From Deltaproteobacteria bacterium (GTDB taxonomy: Bacteria; Myxococcota_A; UBA796; GCA-2862545), in assembly GCA_006226595.1 (NCBI GenBank), contig SBGP01000106.1, positions 124,001 through 188,000 of the forward strand: 64,000 bases of DNA, in the 5' to 3' direction. A model generated the notes under the pieces. The model ran no database searches. It was not told the origin of the DNA and saw nothing but the letters and a program-made list of their open reading frames with translations. The translations under genes were made by a program, and so were the position numbers. How positions within the stretch are numbered: position 1 is the stretch's first letter; every line of letters starts with the position of its first letter. This document shows positions 41,802-49,653 of the stretch, piece after piece.

Positions 41802-41956
41802 CGTTCCTCCGCGGCATGCCGCGCCCGGCGTATATGCGATTTGCGACGGATGGCGAGTGCCTTGGTCGACCCCGCGGACGGTCTGGCGCAGGGGTGCGAC
41901 AGGACGCGGCACCCCATGGCTCTCGCGCTCGGCCGCCGCTGGCAGTACAACGAGGT

Positions 41957-44563
41957 GTGGCTCGACGTAGGTTCCAGGAGATCGCGCGCAAGTACGCCCT
42001 CGACCCCGAGGTCGTCGACGCGCTGAAGGAGGCGTTCCAGGACGACCTGGAACTGCCGGAGCCCGTTACGGCCAGCCACACGGTCGCGCCGCTCACCGGC
42101 ATGACGTGGATCCCGGACCTCGATCTCGAAGAGGTCGACACCACCGAGATCGTGCTCGGCGACGCGTTCGAACAGGCGAATCGCTTCGAAGACCTCGGTC
42201 CCATCGGCATTGGCGGCATGGGCGAGGTGCGCCGCGTGCGGGACCCGATCCTCGACCGCGTCGTCGCGATGAAGGTGCTGCGCGCCAAGCACCTGGCCTC
42301 CCAGGCCCACGCCTCGCGCTTCGTCGCCGAGGCCCGGACGACGGCACAGCTGGAGCATCCGGGCATCGTGCCGGTGCACGAGCTCGGGCGCCTTCCCGAT
42401 GGGCGCGTGTTCTTCACGATGAAGGAGGTCCGCGGGCGCACGCTGTCGGCGGTGCTTCGCGACGTACACGTGTCCAGCGGCGCGGATGCCTGGCGCAACA
42501 CCGCGGATGGCTGGAACCTGCGGCGGCTGATCGACGCGCTGTACCGGGTGGCCGAGGCGGTGGCCTATGCCCACTCCCGCGGCGTCATCCACCGCGACAT
42601 CAAGCCCGCGAACGTGATGGTCGGCACCTTTGGCGAGGTGATGGTCATGGACTGGGGCCTGGCCAAGCTGGTGGGCGCCGACAGCCTGGACGAGCCGACC
42701 TTCGGCGGGCTGTCGGGCTCGGCGGCGAGCACGGTCGACGGCGCGGTGAGCGGTACGCCCGCCTACATGGCGCCGGAGCAGGCCCGTGGCGAGTCCGAGA
42801 GTCTGGGGCCCGAGGCGGATGTGTACGCGCTCGGTGCCACCCTGTACGAGGTGCTCACCGGCCGCCCGCCGTATCGCGGTCGCAGCGGTCAGAGCGTGCT
42901 CAACAAGGTGCTCGCGGGCCCGCCTCCGCCGCCGGCGCCGCTCGGCTCCCACCCGGGACCACCGATTCCCGAGGAACTCGCGCGCATCTGTGAGAAGGCG
43001 ATGTGCCGGGACCAGGTGCAGCGCTACCGCCACGCGGGCGAGTTCGCGGCGGCCCTGTCCGAGTGGCTGGTCGGCGCTCGCCGCGAGGAACAGGCGGCCG
43101 GGCTGCTCGCGCGTGCCGAAGCCATGGACCTCGAGGTCGCCGAGCTTCGCACCCGGGCCGCGGCGCTGACTCGCCAGGCCGAAGACCTGCGCGCGAAGGT
43201 GCCCGCCCACGGCTCGGTGGAGGTGAAGCGCGGGTTGTGGTCGCTCGAGGACGAAGCCGAGGCCGCGCTCCAGCAGGCGCGCCTCACCGAGCTCGAGGCG
43301 AACGAGGTCGCGCGCTCGGTGCTGTCCCTGGTGCCGCGCCACCCCAGCGCCCAGGCTCGCCTCGCGGACTACTACCACCGCCGACACCAGGAGGCCGAGG
43401 CCGCGCGAGACCCCCACTCCGCCGCCGCCTACGAGGTGTTGCTCCGCGCCCACGGCGCTCGTCGCTACGCCGGCTACCTCAAGGGCACCGGGCTGCTCAA
43501 CATCATCACCGACCCGCCCGGCGCCACCGTCGAGGTCTACGCGATGGTCGAGCGCGACCGCCGGCTGTTCCCGGAGAATGCCCGCCGGCTCGGCAAGACG
43601 CCGCTCATGGCCGTCGAGCTGCCGGTGGGCCGCTACCTGCTCCTGCTCAAGTCGCAGGGCACCGCGCCGGTCCGGCTGCCTGTGCGCATCGACCGCAACG
43701 GCTACGAGAGCTTCATCCCGCCGGGAGGCAGCGAGCCCTACTCGATCCCGCTGTACCCACGCCGCGCGTTCGGGCCGGACGAGTGCTACGTGCCCGCTGG
43801 CTGGGCGGAGATCGGCGGCGACCCCGCGCTCGACACGCAGCTGCCCGCGGGCCGGGTATGGGTCGACGGCTTCGCGATCCAGCGCCATCCGGTGACCTTC
43901 GGCGACCTGCTCACGTGGTTCGACGACCTGCGTGCCCGAGGCCGCCTCGACGAGATTGCGCGCCACCTGCCTCGCGAACGCGGCGAGACGGCGACCCCGG
44001 AGGGCAGCACCATCGTGCGCCTCGATCAGCACGGGCGATACGCGATGTTCCCCGACCACGAGGGCGACCTGTACCACGAGGAGTGGCCGGCGATGCTCGT
44101 GGACTGGGACACGGCCTCGGCCTATGCGGGCTGGCTCGCCGAGCGCACGGGCAAGCCGTGGCGCCTGCCCTCCGAGGTCGAGTGGGAGAAGGCGGCTCGC
44201 GGCACCGACGGTCGCTTCTTTCCCTGGGGAGACCGCTTCGATCCGTCGTTCTGTGCGATGTACGAGAGCGCGCCGCGGGCGACGCCGGTGGTGATCGGCG
44301 ACTACCCGTTCGACGAGAGTCCCTACGGCGTGCGCGGTCTCGCGGGCTCGTGCCGCGACTGGTGCGGGGATGCCTGGTCCGCAGAGCCTGAGATCGCCGA
44401 CGGACGCCTGGTCCAGGTCGAGGCGACCTCGGGGCATCCGGTGCGCGGCGGTGCGTGGAACTACGGCGCGAACCGCGTGCGTGTGGCCTATCGGAACTAC
44501 CACCTCGGCCATCACCGCTACAACAACCTCGGCTTCCGGCTGGCGCGGAGCCTGCGGCGCTAG
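41957..44563 (+). CDS. Ser/Thr kinase with PEGA-like segment and C-terminal FGE-sulfatase domain
   Basis: About 868 aa. The kinase domain runs from about 77 to 365: glycine loop GIGGMGEV, VAMKVL, IHRDIKPANVMV at about 211-222, and DWG in place of DFG near 232, as in many planctomycete and myxobacterial kinases. A coiled-coil stretch (about 375-500) leads to a PEGA-like beta domain (IITDPPGATVEVYAM). Then comes a formylglycine-generating-enzyme-like C-terminus (FAIQRHPVTFGDLLTWFD, WRLPSEVEWEKAARGTDGRFFPWGD, HPVRGGAWNYGANRVRVAYRN). No membrane helix is seen. The start is uncertain: GTG 41957 is chosen by length, without a clear SD, and ATG 41834 is the alternative. Confidence 0.88.
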   Translation: MARRRFQEIARKYALDPEVVDALKEAFQDDLELPEPVTASHTVAPLTGMTWIPDLDLEEVDTTEIVLGDAFEQANRFEDLGPIGIGGMGEVRRVRDPILDRVVAMKVLRAKHLASQAHASRFVAEARTTAQLEHPGIVPVHELGRLPDGRVFFTMKEVRGRTLSAVLRDVHVSSGADAWRNTADGWNLRRLIDALYRVAEAVAYAHSRGVIHRDIKPANVMVGTFGEVMVMDWGLAKLVGADSLDEPTFGGLSGSAASTVDGAVSGTPAYMAPEQARGESESLGPEADVYALGATLYEVLTGRPPYRGRSGQSVLNKVLAGPPPPPAPLGSHPGPPIPEELARICEKAMCRDQVQRYRHAGEFAAALSEWLVGARREEQAAGLLARAEAMDLEVAELRTRAAALTRQAEDLRAKVPAHGSVEVKRGLWSLEDEAEAALQQARLTELEANEVARSVLSLVPRHPSAQARLADYYHRRHQEAEAARDPHSAAAYEVLLRAHGARRYAGYLKGTGLLNIITDPPGATVEVYAMVERDRRLFPENARRLGKTPLMAVELPVGRYLLLLKSQGTAPVRLPVRIDRNGYESFIPPGGSEPYSIPLYPRRAFGPDECYVPAGWAEIGGDPALDTQLPAGRVWVDGFAIQRHPVTFGDLLTWFDDLRARGRLDEIARHLPRERGETATPEGSTIVRLDQHGRYAMFPDHEGDLYHEEWPAMLVDWDTASAYAGWLAERTGKPWRLPSEVEWEKAARGTDGRFFPWGDRFDPSFCAMYESAPRATPVVIGDYPFDESPYGVRGLAGSCRDWCGDAWSAEPEIADGRLVQVEATSGHPVRGGAWNYGANRVRVAYRNYHLGHHRYNNLGFRLARSLRR

Positions 44564-44574
44564 CAGGCTGCTTG

Positions 44575-45477
44575 CTAGGCGGGCGTCGGCGTCGTGAACA
44601 GCAGGACGGCCATCACCGAGAGCACGTAGAGCACGGTGGTGGCCAGGATGGGTGCGTCGCCGAGCAGCGTGTCCTCGGGGGCCCCGCCCTCGCCCTTGAC
44701 CTCGACCAGGTAGATGTACCGGAAGATCACGTAGAGCACGAAGGGGATGGTGACGACCATCCACGGGCGGTCTCCGAGCACCGCGTACAGCGCGTAGGAC
44801 ACCACCACGTTGCTGGTGACGATCGCCTGGAACTCGCGGAGCAGGCTCGGAGTGTACTCCTGCAGGTTCTTGCGGGTGCCCTGGCCGTCACCGAGCTGCA
44901 CGAGCTCGGCCCGGCGCTTGTTGAACCCGATGAACAGCGCGAGGAACGCGGTGCACAGGAAGAACCACGGCGAGACGGCGACGTCGATGGCGATGGCGCC
45001 AGCGATCGCGCGGAGCACGAAGCCACTGGCGATCATCATCACGTCGATGATCACCATGTGCTTGAAGAAGAAGCTGTAGGACAGGGTCTCGACGAGGTAC
45101 GCGACGGTGATGCCGAGGAACCACGGGCTGATCATCCACGCGAGCGCTACGCCGAGGCCGCCGACGACGACGAGCTCGCCGATCGCGGCGGGCACCGGAA
45201 GCGCGCCGGAAGCGATGGGGCGGTGCCGCTTCTTCGGGTGGTTGCGGTCCGCCTCGCGGTCGAGGGTGTCGTTGAAGATGTAGCCGGCACTCGCGACGAA
45301 CGAGAACGCGAAGAAGCCGACCAGTGCGTCGAGGATGGCCGGGACCTCGAGGAACTTGCCCGAGAACAAGAGGGCAGCGAAGAGCAGGCCGTTCTTCGCC
45401 CACTGCTTCACACGCAGCGCCTTGAACGCCGCCACGGGAAGGGAGGGCAGCGCGATGTCGTCCGGGGTAGCGCTCAC
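44575..45477 (-). CDS. UbiA-family prenyltransferase (decaprenyl-phosphate phosphoribosyltransferase-like)
   Basis: A 300-aa protein with about eight membrane helices and the aspartate-rich motif NDTLDREADRNHPKKRHRP. This NDxxDxxxDRxHPxKxxRP pattern is typical of the DPPR-synthase branch of UbiA, which moves phosphoribose onto polyprenyl phosphate in cell-wall arabinan precursors. Whether it uses PRPP or another acceptor here is not certain. The GTG start at 45477 overlaps the stop of the kinase gene, so the two are coupled. It is convergent with the FGE kinase, 11 bases apart. Confidence 0.87.
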   Translation of the reverse strand: MSATPDDIALPSLPVAAFKALRVKQWAKNGLLFAALLFSGKFLEVPAILDALVGFFAFSFVASAGYIFNDTLDREADRNHPKKRHRPIASGALPVPAAIGELVVVGGLGVALAWMISPWFLGITVAYLVETLSYSFFFKHMVIIDVMMIASGFVLRAIAGAIAIDVAVSPWFFLCTAFLALFIGFNKRRAELVQLGDGQGTRKNLQEYTPSLLREFQAIVTSNVVVSYALYAVLGDRPWMVVTIPFVLYVIFRYIYLVEVKGEGGAPEDTLLGDAPILATTVLYVLSVMAVLLFTTPTPA

Positions 45478-47156
45478 TTGGTCGGCTTCAGCTCGCTGGC
45501 CATGACGATGATCACGCGATGCTCGCCCTTGGCCAGCGTCACGGTCTGCTCCCACGGCTCGTGTCCATCGAGGTTGACCCGCAGCTGGTAACCCTGATCG
45601 GGCTGGAGCGGGACCGAGCCCTCGATCGGGTTGCCGTCGAGCTCGGTCGTCGCGCCCTTCGGCGCCTGCACGCGCAGGGCCGGGATGCTGTCGTGGGGCA
45701 CGGTGTCGTCGTCGAGCACGACGTAGGCCGCCGCTCCGCCGAGAACCGCCCCGATGCCCATGCCGACCAGCATCATCGCGCCACCGACGAGCAGGTACAT
45801 CGCCGTCGACGGCTGCGGAGCGACGACGCTGCGCATGACGCGGGTCTGCTGGTCTGCCGTCGACACCTGGTCGAGGATGCGACCGAGGTCGTTGTCGCCA
45901 TCCTGCGTGGTCTGCGCCTCGAGCTCGAGGTCGCGGAGCGCCGCGCGGCCGCCCTTGCGGATCACCGTCTCCTGCTGGGCATCCTCGGTGATCGGGTCCG
46001 GCGGAAGCAGGGGATTGCGCCGGATCTGCGTCTCTTCCTCGCCGTGGGCCACGCCGAACGGGTTGTCCCCGAGGGTGCTCGCCATCTCCTGCTCGACCGT
46101 GACGCGCCGCATGACGCGGGTCGGGCCCTCGAGCCCGGAGTCGGCATCGGTGGCGTCGACCACGGTCGGCGGCTCGTTGATGCGGTCGATGGGCGGTGGG
46201 GTCTGGCCCTTGGAGGTCTCGGGGAACAGGCCCTTGAGGTAGGTCGACAGCGTGGCGTGCGTGAACAGGAAGCCCGAGTCGTGGAAGAACTTGTCGAGGG
46301 CCTCCTTGAACGCGGTCGCGGTCGGGAAACGCTCGCGGCGGTCCACGCGAAGCGCCTTGTCGACGATGACCTCGAGGGCGCGCGGCACCTCGGGGTTGAT
46401 CTGCGACACGGGCTTGTACTGGCCGTCGCGCACGCGCTCGAGCGTGGTGAGCTCGCTGTCGGTGCGGAAGGGATGCACGCCGCACAGCGCCTCGTAGAGC
46501 ACGACACCCGCCGAGAACAGGTCGGAGCGCTGGTCGAGGTCCTTTGCGCCGGAGGCCTGCTCGGGGCTCATGTAGTCGAAGCGGCCCTTGATCACGCCGG
46601 CCTGCGTCTCCATCGCCTTGAGCGAGGCGCGGGCGATGCCGAAGTCGGTGAGCTTCACCTCGCCCTGCTTCGAGAGCAGGATGTTCGGCGGCGACACGTC
46701 GCGGTGGATGATGTTCAGCGGCACCGGGCGGCCACCGCGCATCACCTGGCGCTGGTGGGCGTACTCGAGTCCCTTGAGCAGCTCGATGGCGAGGAAGCAG
46801 CAGTGCGGCACGGGCAGGCGAATGCCCCGTTCCTTCGCGCGCTTGAGCACCGCCCCCAGGTCGTACCCGTTGACGTACTCCATCGCGATGTACCACATCC
46901 CGTCGACCTGCCCGAGGTCGAGGATCTGCACGATGTTCGCGTGGGAGAGAAGTCCGGCGACCTTCGCTTCGTCGACGAGCATCGCCACGTACTCGTTGTT
47001 CGCCGAGAGGTGCGGGAGAATCCGCTTGATGGCGAAGGTACGCTGAAACCCACCGATGCCTTCGAGGCGGGCCTTGTAGATCTCGGCCATGCCCCCCGTG
47101 GCAATACGCTCGAGGATCTGGTACTTCCCGAATGTCCGAACGGCGGGCTTCGCCAC
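45474..47156 (-). CDS. Membrane Ser/Thr kinase with PEGA-like periplasmic domain
   Basis: A 560-aa kinase. Its domain (about 8-280) is intact: ATGGMAEIY, FAIKRIL, HRDVSPPNILL, LTDFGIARA. The HRDVSPxN phrase is usual in myxobacterial kinases. A low-complexity Thr-rich linker (with PTRVMRRVT and ETVIRKGG, possible autophosphorylation sites) leads to a membrane helix near 465-490 and a C-terminal PEGA-like domain (APKGATTELDGNPIEGSVPLQPDQGYQLRV). GTG 47156 has GAGG 7 bases upstream. It is coupled to the UbiA gene, suggesting control of cell-envelope prenyl metabolism. That link is inference from position only. Confidence 0.92.
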   Translation of the reverse strand: MAKPAVRTFGKYQILERIATGGMAEIYKARLEGIGGFQRTFAIKRILPHLSANNEYVAMLVDEAKVAGLLSHANIVQILDLGQVDGMWYIAMEYVNGYDLGAVLKRAKERGIRLPVPHCCFLAIELLKGLEYAHQRQVMRGGRPVPLNIIHRDVSPPNILLSKQGEVKLTDFGIARASLKAMETQAGVIKGRFDYMSPEQASGAKDLDQRSDLFSAGVVLYEALCGVHPFRTDSELTTLERVRDGQYKPVSQINPEVPRALEVIVDKALRVDRRERFPTATAFKEALDKFFHDSGFLFTHATLSTYLKGLFPETSKGQTPPPIDRINEPPTVVDATDADSGLEGPTRVMRRVTVEQEMASTLGDNPFGVAHGEEETQIRRNPLLPPDPITEDAQQETVIRKGGRAALRDLELEAQTTQDGDNDLGRILDQVSTADQQTRVMRSVVAPQPSTAMYLLVGGAMMLVGMGIGAVLGGAAAYVVLDDDTVPHDSIPALRVQAPKGATTELDGNPIEGSVPLQPDQGYQLRVNLDGHEPWEQTVTLAKGEHRVIIVMASELKPTK

Positions 47157-47270
47157 GGAAAAACCTCGCGAACTGGGGCACGGGTGGGGCAGGGTACCGC
47201 AGGGCGACAACGAACCATATCCGAGTCGGCTCCCAAACTCCCCGATCTGCGCGTGCAAGGTTCGGCAATT

Positions 47271-47408
47271 GTGACGGCCATCGTGCTGTTCCTTTGGTTC
47301 GGCCTGACTTTGTCGGCAGGCCGTCTCGCGGGACCGATTGCCGAGATCGTCGAGGACGCTCAGGTCGCATTTGGGCTCGACGTCAGTCGTGGGGAGCGCG
47401 AGCGATGA
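47271..47408 (+). CDS. Small hydrophobic protein upstream of the prepilin peptidase
   Basis: A 45-aa frame with GTG at 47271, AAGG 10 bases upstream, one membrane helix (AIVLFLWFGLTLSAG) and an acidic/basic tail. Its stop overlaps the ATG of the prepilin peptidase (ATGA), which supports a real coupled gene. No family is recognised. Confidence 0.5.
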   Translation: MTAIVLFLWFGLTLSAGRLAGPIAEIVEDAQVAFGLDVSRGERER

Positions 47409-47923
47409 CGCTTGGAGTCGTAGAAGGGGTGCTGATCGCGGGCCTGGTCGGAGCTGCCGTCCAGGACTGGCAGACGGGCAAGATCCCGAACGTGCTCACC
47501 GGTCCGATGCTGCTCATCGGGCTGCTGCTCAGCGGTCTGGCCGGTCAGGGCTGGCTGTTCGGCCTCGCGGGTGCCGCGGTGGGCTTCGCCATTCACTTCC
47601 CGCTGTGGGTGCTGCAGGTCGAGAAGGGTGGCGACGCCAAGCTGCTCATCGCTGCGGGCGCCTTCGTCGGTTGGGCCGGCATCATCGAGTTCACCCTCGC
47701 GACGATGATCCTGTACCTGCCCATGGGCCTGGCGATCCTCATCGCCAAGGGTCGGCTCAAGAACTTCTTCGGGCACCTGCGGCACGTCGCCAACCAGGCG
47801 ATGAACGTGCCGAGCGCCGAGCCCGAAGAGGTCACGGTGGCCGTCATGGGGCCGCTCATCCTCGTCTCGGGTCTGGTGGCCCTGACCACGGACACCTTCG
47901 ACGTGGTGGCCCAGCTGTGGTGA
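47405..47923 (+). CDS. CpaA/TadV-type prepilin peptidase (A24 family)
   Basis: A 172-aa polytopic membrane aspartyl peptidase. The two catalytic Asp motifs are DWQTGKIPN and GGDAKLL. The N-methylase domain of full PilD enzymes is absent, as in Tad-pilus CpaA. Members cleave type IV or Flp prepilin leaders. No pilin or Tad gene is in the window, so the substrate is unknown. The start overlaps the upstream small gene, and the stop TGA overlaps the ATG of the barrel protein. Confidence 0.87.
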   Translation: MTLGVVEGVLIAGLVGAAVQDWQTGKIPNVLTGPMLLIGLLLSGLAGQGWLFGLAGAAVGFAIHFPLWVLQVEKGGDAKLLIAAGAFVGWAGIIEFTLATMILYLPMGLAILIAKGRLKNFFGHLRHVANQAMNVPSAEPEEVTVAVMGPLILVSGLVALTTDTFDVVAQLW

Positions 47924-49101
47924 TGTGGCTCCTCGCCGCGGCCCTCGCTCAGCCCGTGCCGCCCGATATCGACGACGAAGGCATGATCGACTCCCTGGAG
48001 CCGACGCGTCCGAAGTACGGCGGGATCGCGATTCCGCTGGTCGCAGCGAACTCGACGGACGGCCTGGGTCTGGGCTTCGGCGGCGAGTTCTTTCGGCGTC
48101 CGGCGGACGGCTCGGACGGCTTCGTGTGGAAGCTGCAGGTCTCGAACTACCTCACCACCTCGCTGAACTACCAGAGCTACTTCATCGGTCTCGAGACGCG
48201 CGCGGGCAAGTGGCAGTGGCTGATCGCCGCGAACCACCGCGTGTGGAAGAACATGCTCTACGCGGGGGCTGGCGGTCCCGACGTGATCCAGCTCCACGAC
48301 TCGGGGCCGGTCGAGGACGGCAATCGCCTCGTCGGACCGTACTTCCTGGTCAGTGTGCGGCGTCCGTTCGCGTTCGACGACCACCTCGCGGTGTTCGCAC
48401 AGTCATGGACGCGCATCCACACGGTCGACCCGGGCGAGGGCTCGCTACTCGCCGAGCGTGCGCCCGTGGGCTCGCAGGGCGGTGTGTACAGCGACTTCAC
48501 CATGGGTCTGGAGTACGAGAAGACCGACCGCTGGCCGCTGCCCTACGAGGGCGTCCGCGGCGAGGTGGATCTGCGCGCCGGTCTCGGCAGCTTCCGCGGC
48601 GAGGAGGGGCTGGTCCCGCTGGTGGGCGCCCACCTCGACGTCGCGGGCTACGCGCCGGCGGTGCCGGGACGACTGGTGATCGGAGGACGGCTGCTGCTCG
48701 CGAGGTCGAGCCCCAAGCCCTTCTTCGAGCAGGACTTCACCGCGGGCCGGCGTCGCGACGAGCTCGGCTACGAGCAGCCCTTCACGGGCTACGGCCGCAC
48801 GCGGACACGCGGAGATGGCGCCATCGCGGCCCTCGTCGAGGTGCGTCCGAAGATCGCCGAGACGAACCACGACTTCTTCGACATCGAGCTGCACCTCTCT
48901 GCCTTCGTCGAAGAGGGCTTCTTGCTCGGTCCCGAGGGCCTGGGGCCGCACATGCCGAGCATGGGCGGTGGTCCGGTGCTGCTGTGGCAGGGCGGCACCG
49001 TGCTGCGCCCCTTCGCCTCGTGGGGCTGGCGTGCCGATGCACCGGATGCAGCGCGCTACCCGGTGATGCAGTTCGGCGTGAGCCTGACCGACCCGCTGTG
49101 A
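47923..49101 (+). CDS. Outer-membrane beta-barrel protein, D15/Omp85-barrel-like
   Basis: A 392-aa protein with a short signal peptide (MWLLAAALAQ). The body is strand-rich with alternating aromatic and small residues. PLVAANSTDGLGLGFGGEFF opens it. A late GGRLLLARSSPKPFF, then YEQPFTGYGRTRTRGDG and LVEVRPKI, resembles the Omp85/D15 surface-antigen barrel with its loop motif. No POTRA domains are present. It does not end in the usual aromatic residue (ends in DPL). The start overlaps the peptidase stop. Membrane insertion is likely, export substrate unknown. Confidence 0.75.
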   Translation: MWLLAAALAQPVPPDIDDEGMIDSLEPTRPKYGGIAIPLVAANSTDGLGLGFGGEFFRRPADGSDGFVWKLQVSNYLTTSLNYQSYFIGLETRAGKWQWLIAANHRVWKNMLYAGAGGPDVIQLHDSGPVEDGNRLVGPYFLVSVRRPFAFDDHLAVFAQSWTRIHTVDPGEGSLLAERAPVGSQGGVYSDFTMGLEYEKTDRWPLPYEGVRGEVDLRAGLGSFRGEEGLVPLVGAHLDVAGYAPAVPGRLVIGGRLLLARSSPKPFFEQDFTAGRRRDELGYEQPFTGYGRTRTRGDGAIAALVEVRPKIAETNHDFFDIELHLSAFVEEGFLLGPEGLGPHMPSMGGGPVLLWQGGTVLRPFASWGWRADAPDAARYPVMQFGVSLTDPL

Positions 49102-49148
49102 TCGCGGCCGTCGACGTCGCGGCCGCGAAGCGCGGGAGGCAAGGGAAC

Positions 49149-49165
49149 AGCCCGCGGCGCGGGCT
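49149..49165. terminator. Hairpin between the barrel protein and the convergent lipoprotein
   Basis: AGCCCGC (49149-49155) pairs with GCGGGCT (49159-49165) around a 3-base loop, just before the stop of the minus-strand lipoprotein at 49171. No T tract. Confidence 0.4.
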
Positions 49166-49170
49166 GCGGA

Positions 49171-49632
49171 TCACTGGCCGCTGTCGTTCTCGATGCTGCC
49201 ACCCTCGAGGCTGGTGAACACGCAGTCGCGGGTCATCAGCGGGGTCGGCTCACCGGCGTCGAGCGCGTCGGGATCGTAGAAGCTGCAGCCGTCGGTGCGC
49301 GTGGTGTCGAGTCCGTCGCAGTCGCTGTCGACGCCGTCGTCCTCGGCCGCCTCGGGCGCGCAGGGGTAGATCTCGGCGCTGGTGCTGTCGCAGTCGATCG
49401 AGTCCGGCCAGTCGTCGTTGTCGGCGTCGGGCTCGGCGCCGCAGTCGGCGTCGCAGCCGTCGCCACGGAAGTCGTGGGCGTAGGGATAGACGTAGGGATT
49501 GTTGTTGTCGCAATCCTCGTCGGGTCCGTACTGATCGCCATCACCGTCCCAGTACTCGTCAAACTGGGACTTGGACATGTAGGGGCAGCCGGTGAGGCCG
49601 AGAATCATGAGTAGGGCGAGCGCGCGGCGCAT
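49171..49632 (-). CDS. Short MopE-type Asp-rich lipoprotein
   Basis: A 153-aa lipoprotein (lipobox LTGC, Cys16; GGAGG directly before the ATG). The mature part is mostly Asp/Cys-rich metal-binding-type repeats (DGDGDQYGPDEDCDNNN, RGDGCDADCGAEPDADND, DDGVDSDCDGLD). It has the same N-terminal plan (xxMSKSQFDEY after the Cys) as the larger lipoproteins at 4867-5616 and 9230-11398. It is probably a surface Ca/Cu-binding protein. No other domain is present. Confidence 0.85.
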   Translation of the reverse strand: MRRALALLMILGLTGCPYMSKSQFDEYWDGDGDQYGPDEDCDNNNPYVYPYAHDFRGDGCDADCGAEPDADNDDWPDSIDCDSTSAEIYPCAPEAAEDDGVDSDCDGLDTTRTDGCSFYDPDALDAGEPTPLMTRDCVFTSLEGGSIENDSGQ

Positions 49633-49653
49633 CGAACCTCCGGAGGGGGGAGC

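Noticed and set aside
41786-44764. 992-residue minus-strand frame over the FGE kinase
   Set aside because: No domain, Arg/His-rich composition, and it crosses two real genes.
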